Notes under the pieces: generated by a model
Databases searched by the model: none
The model's input: only the letters and a program-made list of their open reading frames with translations
What the model was told of the DNA's origin: nothing
IMG/VR virus record: IMGVR_UViG_3300044609_001915
Coordinates: 1 to 44,629 of that record
From: a virus
Length of the DNA: 44,629 bases
Direction: 5' to 3' (one strand)
Part shown: piece by piece, positions 40,864-44,629 of the stretch
Position numbering within the stretch: position 1 is the stretch's first letter
Layout: each line of letters opens with the position of its first letter
Translations under genes and position numbers: made by a program

Positions 40864-41244
40864 GTGGAGCTCAAGGCAGGTCAGATCATCACCGTCGACT
40901 GGCGCAAGGATCCTGAGGATCCAGCACAGGATCCTCATCCGCCTGAGCCCAACAAGCTGAGACCGGCGGTCGTGGTGCAGGACACCGATCTTCTGGACCC
41001 CTCTTACCCAACGGTTCTGGCGGTGCCCATGACCGGAGACCGTGAACTGGTGATGGCCGATCTGACGGTGGTGCTGCAACCCACCGCCAGAAACGGGTGC
41101 AAGAAGGTGAGCTACCTGGTGCCACAGAACCTGACCTGTGTGGCCAAGACGCGCATCACGGAGGCGACCGACTCCCACATCACCCCAGAGCAGCTGCAGC
41201 AAATCCGCCAGCTGATCGTGCTGCTGATCGGCGCTCTCACCTGA
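40864..41244 (+). CDS. MazF/PemK-like mRNA interferase toxin
   Basis: 126 residues from GTG 40864. The PemK/MazF fold is evident: LKAGQIITVDW, KLRPAVVVQDTD, PTVLAVPMTGD, then KKVSYLVPQNLTCVAKTRI, the four blocks seen in the SH3-like barrel of MazF. The enzyme cuts single-stranded RNA at short sequences. An insert of about 15 residues after strand 1 (PEDPAQDPHPPEP) is unusual. It is followed 7 bases later by the candidate late promoter before the portal, exactly as the VapC45 gene is followed by one before the capsid. Confidence 0.8.
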   Translation: MELKAGQIITVDWRKDPEDPAQDPHPPEPNKLRPAVVVQDTDLLDPSYPTVLAVPMTGDRELVMADLTVVLQPTARNGCKKVSYLVPQNLTCVAKTRITEATDSHITPEQLQQIRQLIVLLIGALT

Positions 41245-41251
41245 ATGCCCA

Positions 41252-41262
41252 TCGGCAATAGG
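41252..41262 (+). promoter_or_regulatory. Repeated motif TCGGCAATAGG, candidate late promoter before portal gene
   Basis: Third head-module copy, 7 bases after the MazF-like stop. An upstream TCAC lies at the same distance as in the 1501 copy. It would give portal and head genes a promoter independent of the toxin pair. Confidence 0.6.
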
Positions 41263-41366
41263 CAGTAGCCGCCACCCCAGGTCTGGCCACTGAACGCTCA
41301 ATCAGCACGGCAGATCTGCTGCGGGAGGCGCCGGAACTGCAGCGCCGCCGCGGCCAGCTGCGACTC

Positions 41367-42728
41367 GTGGCCGACTGCTGGAACCTGTTGGAGGGGCGGC
41401 GGGAGCACTACCTGCCGCAGGGTGAGCGCGAACCGGAGCCCGCCTACCGCCGCAGGGTGGAGGCGGCTTTGCCCTCGGGGTTCTTCCGCGATGCGCTGCG
41501 CACCTTCGCGGGGATGCTGTCACGCGAAACCTGGACGGCCCTGCCCTCTGGGCTGGAGCTGGTGCTCAGCGATGTGGACGGTCGCGGCACGGACTTGGGT
41601 GCGTTTCTGGCCGCGGCCGACGTGGTGGTGCTGCGGGACGGCGGATGCCTGTTGCTGGTGCTGCCGCCGGATCACCTTTGGCCTTCAGAAGGGGACCGGC
41701 AACAGGCCCTGCGCCGTGGCGATCGGCTCTCGCTGCCCCGCCTGCAACTGATTCCTCGCACCGACCTGCTCCACTGGCAGCTCCCCCACTCCCATGGCCT
41801 ACCGGTGCAGATCACCTGGCGGGAGGCGATACCGAGCTGCGAGCCACTGCCCGCCGATGCCACTGGACTCTGGCCCGAGCAGCCCTGCCCCTGGCTGTAC
41901 CGCACGTTGCAGAGCCAAGCTCAGGGCGTTGGCATGCGCGCCGAAACGCTCGTGGCTGATCCGCAGCAGGCCTCGGGCTGGCGGGTGCAGCCGTTGGAGC
42001 ACCAGCTGTACCAGGGCCTCAAGCAACTCCCAGCCCTCTGGTACTCGAGCGACGGAGCCGGCTTCGGGGAAGGGGAGCTACCGCACCTGGGGCTGGCGCA
42101 TCAGTACTTGAACCAGTTCCGCTGCCAGAGCGACTACCAGGAATTGCTCAGCCGCTGCGCCTTGCCCGTCGGTGTGCGAACGGGCGTGGTGGGTGCCGTT
42201 GGCCAGCCATCTGGCAGCGAACCCGTCGTACTGGGTCCGAACACCGTGATGGACTTACCGGAAGGCGCGAGCTTTCAGTTCGCCGAGGTGCAGGCCCGCT
42301 CCCTGGCGGAGCACCGTGCCTGGCTGCAGGTGCTGGATACAGCCATGCGGCGTGATGCGCTGATCCCGAGCAGCAGCGGCGGCGTGGCGCGGACAGCCAT
42401 GGAAATCTCACTGGCCGCCAGTCAGTCCTACGCGCTGCTGCAGAGCCAGGCGATCCAGAAGGCCTCCCTCTTCAGCAGCTTGTTGCAGCACTGGTGCGCG
42501 ATCACGGGTGAACCGCTAAGCCCGCAGGCGGCGCTGCAAGTTTCAGTGAATCCGCTGGCTCCGCCAGCGCCGCCGCGGCCCACGGTGAGCGAATGGCTCC
42601 TGCTGGAGGAAAAGGGCATCGTGAGCCGCGAGGAGCTACGGCAACTGCTGGAACTGGCTGCACCGGTGCAGGTGAGCCAGAGCGTGACCACCAACAGCGC
42701 ACTTGTCTCCCCTGCTGATCCGACATGA
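41367..42728 (+). CDS. Portal protein, DUF4055-like
   Basis: 453 residues from GTG 41367, the first conventional start. In-frame codons upstream to 41283 (STADLLREAPELQRRRGQLR) look like native portal sequence, so the true start may be the CTG at 41283 or another rare codon. The fold pattern matches DUF4055-type portals: YLPQGEREPEPAYRRRV, RTFAGMLSRE (wing helix), VVLRDGGCLLLVLPP and RTAMEISLAASQSYALLQSQ in the stem region. It forms the dodecameric ring at one vertex of the head through which DNA enters. Ends in ATGA overlap with the next gene. Confidence 0.8.
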   Translation: MADCWNLLEGRREHYLPQGEREPEPAYRRRVEAALPSGFFRDALRTFAGMLSRETWTALPSGLELVLSDVDGRGTDLGAFLAAADVVVLRDGGCLLLVLPPDHLWPSEGDRQQALRRGDRLSLPRLQLIPRTDLLHWQLPHSHGLPVQITWREAIPSCEPLPADATGLWPEQPCPWLYRTLQSQAQGVGMRAETLVADPQQASGWRVQPLEHQLYQGLKQLPALWYSSDGAGFGEGELPHLGLAHQYLNQFRCQSDYQELLSRCALPVGVRTGVVGAVGQPSGSEPVVLGPNTVMDLPEGASFQFAEVQARSLAEHRAWLQVLDTAMRRDALIPSSSGGVARTAMEISLAASQSYALLQSQAIQKASLFSSLLQHWCAITGEPLSPQAALQVSVNPLAPPAPPRPTVSEWLLLEEKGIVSREELRQLLELAAPVQVSQSVTTNSALVSPADPT

Positions 42729-43228
42729 GCCTGCAGCCCTCCATTGGTTGGCAACGCACCGATCTGGAGGCGATCCGGATCGCACTGGGTATCAACACGA
42801 CCAGGCCAGCCCTGGACGCCATCAGCCGGGCGATGCAGCAGTTGGAACAGGGCTATCCGGATGCGATTCCATCCGCTCGGCTGCTGCTCGATCAGATCAG
42901 CGGCCTCGATGCTCAGCAGCTACGGCTGAATCCAAGCGATCACCAGCGCTGGAGCCAGCAACAGCGCAAAGGACCTCTGCCGGGCAGCAGCGCAGCCGCC
43001 GGTGTGGCGCCCGCCAGTCAGGTGGACGTGGTGCACTACGCCACTGATCTCCTCCAGGTGGAGGAGCGCCTTGTGGCCAGCCTCCCGATCAGCACCGCAG
43101 AAGCACTCCAACAGCAGCGACGGGATCTGGGCCGCCAACTGCTGCAGATCCTGCCGAGCCTCCAGAGCTGGAGCAGCCTCAGCACAAACACCCTGCCCCC
43201 GTTCACCGCAGCGCTCCTGAGGGGATGA
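42725..43228 (+). CDS. Head module protein of unknown function
   Basis: 167 residues; start overlaps the portal stop. Mostly helical (DLEAIRIALGINTTRPALDA, then LDQISGLDAQQL, LQVEERLVASLPISTAEALQ). Position after the portal fits a head-completion or connector protein, but no signature is present. It has a Gln-rich, flexible middle and a helix-rich end. Confidence 0.55.
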   Translation: MSLQPSIGWQRTDLEAIRIALGINTTRPALDAISRAMQQLEQGYPDAIPSARLLLDQISGLDAQQLRLNPSDHQRWSQQQRKGPLPGSSAAAGVAPASQVDVVHYATDLLQVEERLVASLPISTAEALQQQRRDLGRQLLQILPSLQSWSSLSTNTLPPFTAALLRG

Positions 43229-43231
43229 GTG

Positions 43232-43822
43232 ATGAGCGATCCATGGCCCTCACCGGTGATGCAGGCCACGAATGCCACAGCCGGCGCCAACCCCCTTAGC
43301 TCCTACGCCAATGCCCGGCTCCTGCAGTTCCAGAACCTGATCCCCGGTGATGTCGACTCACCACGCCTATGGCGCCACGTTTTTGAATGTTTTCTCAGGC
43401 GAGGCAAATACGTCACCGCCAAGGAGAACGGGCCTGGCGTTGACACCGGTGACTTCACCTACAGCGGCTTCATCTGCCGAGCCAGCCGCCTGCCTATGGA
43501 GAGCGCCGACCCGCTCGATTGGCTGAGTGCCTCACTGCCTTGGCAGCAGGACAACCTGCGCATCGCGACCCGCCTTGAAGCAACCGTTCAAGCGCCCTGC
43601 ACGGGACTGATCTGGCTGGGAGACCTGAGCCAGCTCAGTGACCCACCTGACAGCGAGGGGGATCCACGGCGGGTCTACACAGCCTTCGAGGTGATCGAAT
43701 TCGGGGCGCCCTATGGCTCTGGCGGCATCGGCAGCATCACCCAACCGCTGGTGGGCGAGCGGATCTACGGAACGATGAAGCCTCACCAACTACCAGGAGC
43801 CACCACCAGCAAAAGGAGGTGA
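43232..43822 (+). CDS. Head module protein of unknown function (possible head-closure or stopper)
   Basis: 196 residues from ATG 43232 (GTG 43229 is also in frame). Beta-rich with many aromatic residues (FECFLRRGKYVTAKENGP, FTYSGFICRAS, NLRIATRLEATVQAPCTGLI) and a C-terminus GGIGSITQPLVGERIYGTMK. This could be a connector or a small head protein. It is the last rightward gene before the convergent helicase; no tail gene follows on the circle. Confidence 0.55.
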   Translation: MSDPWPSPVMQATNATAGANPLSSYANARLLQFQNLIPGDVDSPRLWRHVFECFLRRGKYVTAKENGPGVDTGDFTYSGFICRASRLPMESADPLDWLSASLPWQQDNLRIATRLEATVQAPCTGLIWLGDLSQLSDPPDSEGDPRRVYTAFEVIEFGAPYGSGGIGSITQPLVGERIYGTMKPHQLPGATTSKRR

Positions 43823-43827
43823 GGCGT

Positions 43828-44629
43828 TCAGGACCTGCCTGAGCGGATCACAGCCATGACCTCCGGCCCGCCGCGGTGTGGCTTGTGCAGCCTGAGCTGC
43901 TGTGGGTCCGCTGCTTCGCTGAGCAAGGCGCAGTTCGCGCAGAACAACGCCCAGTCGTGGCGGTACCACTGATCCAGTGTCTGCGTCGTCCGCGGACGGT
44001 TGAACGCCACCAAAGGCTTGGTGGCGCAACGAGCGCAAGCGATCTGGATCCGACCCGCCTCTGTCCAACCTGTGCCGTTGAAGCGCTTCTGCATCACCAC
44101 TGGCGCCAGCCCGTACTCAGCGCTGATCAATTCCGGCAGAGCTGGGCTGAAGGGTTTCTGTGCAGGCGCCGAGGCGGCCTGGGCGGGGCGCTCTGGTGCC
44201 GGTGCGGGCAGACAGGCCGCGAGAGCCTCCACAAAGGCCTCAACCAACCCGAGGGCCGACTGCAGGGGATGACCACTCAGCAAAACCTGCGGGTCCGCGA
44301 TGCCCCGCTGCCAGCGCTGCGCCAGAAGCCCCCAGTTCAACAAGGGATAGTTCTTCGCGTAGGCAGACACGACCGCAGCCACATCGAACGTGGCCTCTGT
44401 CTGTGGTGATGCCGGTGGGGCCGGAGCAGCCGCCTGCAGCTCCGCTGCCTCCTCCAGGGTTAGGAAGCGGGGGTGGCGCCGGATGTAGTCAGCCAGGCCG
44501 CTGAACATCGGAGCCGGCCACTGACCTGAGCTGCAGGTGGTTTCAGCCCGGGTGATCGCCACGTAGCGGAGGTTGATCTCCTCCACCGGCAGCAACACCC
44601 CACCCCGGAAGCCCTGCTCATCCCAGAAC
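43828..44629 (-). CDS. UvrD/FBH1-like DNA helicase, C-terminal part with zinc-ribbon tail
   Basis: Continuation of the helicase that begins at 1434 on the circle. This part holds motif VI (RYVAITRA), which completes the helicase core, then a linker rich in Ala and Pro, and a C-terminal domain with two CxxC pairs (C634/C637 and C666/C669 of the full protein) spaced like a zinc ribbon. The extension of over 200 residues after motif VI is unusual for the family and may contact DNA or a partner. The stop at 43828 is 5 bases from the convergent stop of the last rightward head gene, so transcripts of the two genes must collide or overlap here. Confidence 0.9.
   Translation of the reverse strand, partial: FWDEQGFRGGVLLPVEEINLRYVAITRAETTCSSGQWPAPMFSGLADYIRRHPRFLTLEEAAELQAAAPAPPASPQTEATFDVAAVVSAYAKNYPLLNWGLLAQRWQRGIADPQVLLSGHPLQSALGLVEAFVEALAACLPAPAPERPAQAASAPAQKPFSPALPELISAEYGLAPVVMQKRFNGTGWTEAGRIQIACARCATKPLVAFNRPRTTQTLDQWYRHDWALFCANCALLSEAADPQQLRLHKPHRGGPEVMAVIRSGRS
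44503..44629. repeat. Terminal direct repeat, copy 2 (circular contig overlap)
   Basis: Exact second copy of bases 1-127. Position 44503 equals position 1 of the circle. The helicase frame that enters from base 1 continues here without interruption. Confidence 0.95.

Overview
The window is a complete circular element. Bases 1-127 are repeated exactly at 44503-44629, so the two ends overlap and the unique circle is 44,502 bp; a 127-base overlap is typical of a de Bruijn graph assembly closing on itself. Several signs point to a GC-rich unicellular cyanobacterium (Synechococcus/Cyanobium type) as host: GC-rich coding sequence, a site matching the cyanobacterial LexA box, a tRNA-Arg(CCU) 3' end as attachment core, and the style of the integrase and small proteins. 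This is inference, because no host chromosomal gene is present.

The element is a phage-like integrative element that carries head and packaging genes but shows no tail, baseplate, tape-measure or lysin gene. The rightward head module is split by the arbitrary contig end. It contains a small-terminase candidate (37858), large terminase (38409), a short sigma factor (40054), a MazEF-like toxin pair (40625-41244), portal (41367) and two small head genes (42725, 43232). A leftward UvrD/FBH1-like helicase crosses the contig join (1434 down to 43828). Next come scaffold (1565), a VapBC45-like toxin pair (2509-3605), major capsid (3659) and two small structural candidates (4583, 5032), closed by a strong hairpin at 5408. 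An 11-base motif, TCGGCAATAGG, lies before scaffold, before capsid and before portal, and once more (10 of 11) before a small membrane protein at 21573. With the sigma factor it suggests a private late-promoter system.

Region 6040-25425 is mostly cargo. A four-gene operon encodes DUF499 ATPase, DUF3780 protein, DUF1156 DNA methylase and a PLD-SNF2 helicase, a gene set known from predicted anti-phage systems. It is followed by a leftward DprA-like/phosphoribosyltransferase pair, small proteins (one with a LexA-like box and a frameshifted second copy at 23542), an Mrr-like nuclease, a DUF4236 protein, an AbiEi-like antitoxin without its usual toxin, and a PARP-like ADP-ribosyltransferase with a small upstream partner.

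Region 25698-31990 holds replication and integration: a primase-polymerase/DUF3987 initiator whose ribosome site lies in a 25-bp perfect palindrome, a ribbon-helix-helix regulator with an 11-bp inverted repeat, an excisionase-like protein, a secreted HtrA-type protease, a tyrosine integrase, and an attP with a tRNA-Arg 3' core flanked by three pairs of TTGCCTA arm sites, each pair spaced exactly 12 bp. Region 32046-37710 is a second cargo block of mostly unknown genes, including a QxK nuclease-like protein with a zinc-ribbon partner and a YspA-like SLOG protein flanked by two 83-bp bulged hairpin repeats.

Taken together this looks like a capsid-forming satellite or tycheposon-like element that replicates and packages itself, probably borrows tails and lysis from a helper phage, and arms its host with several defence and toxin modules.
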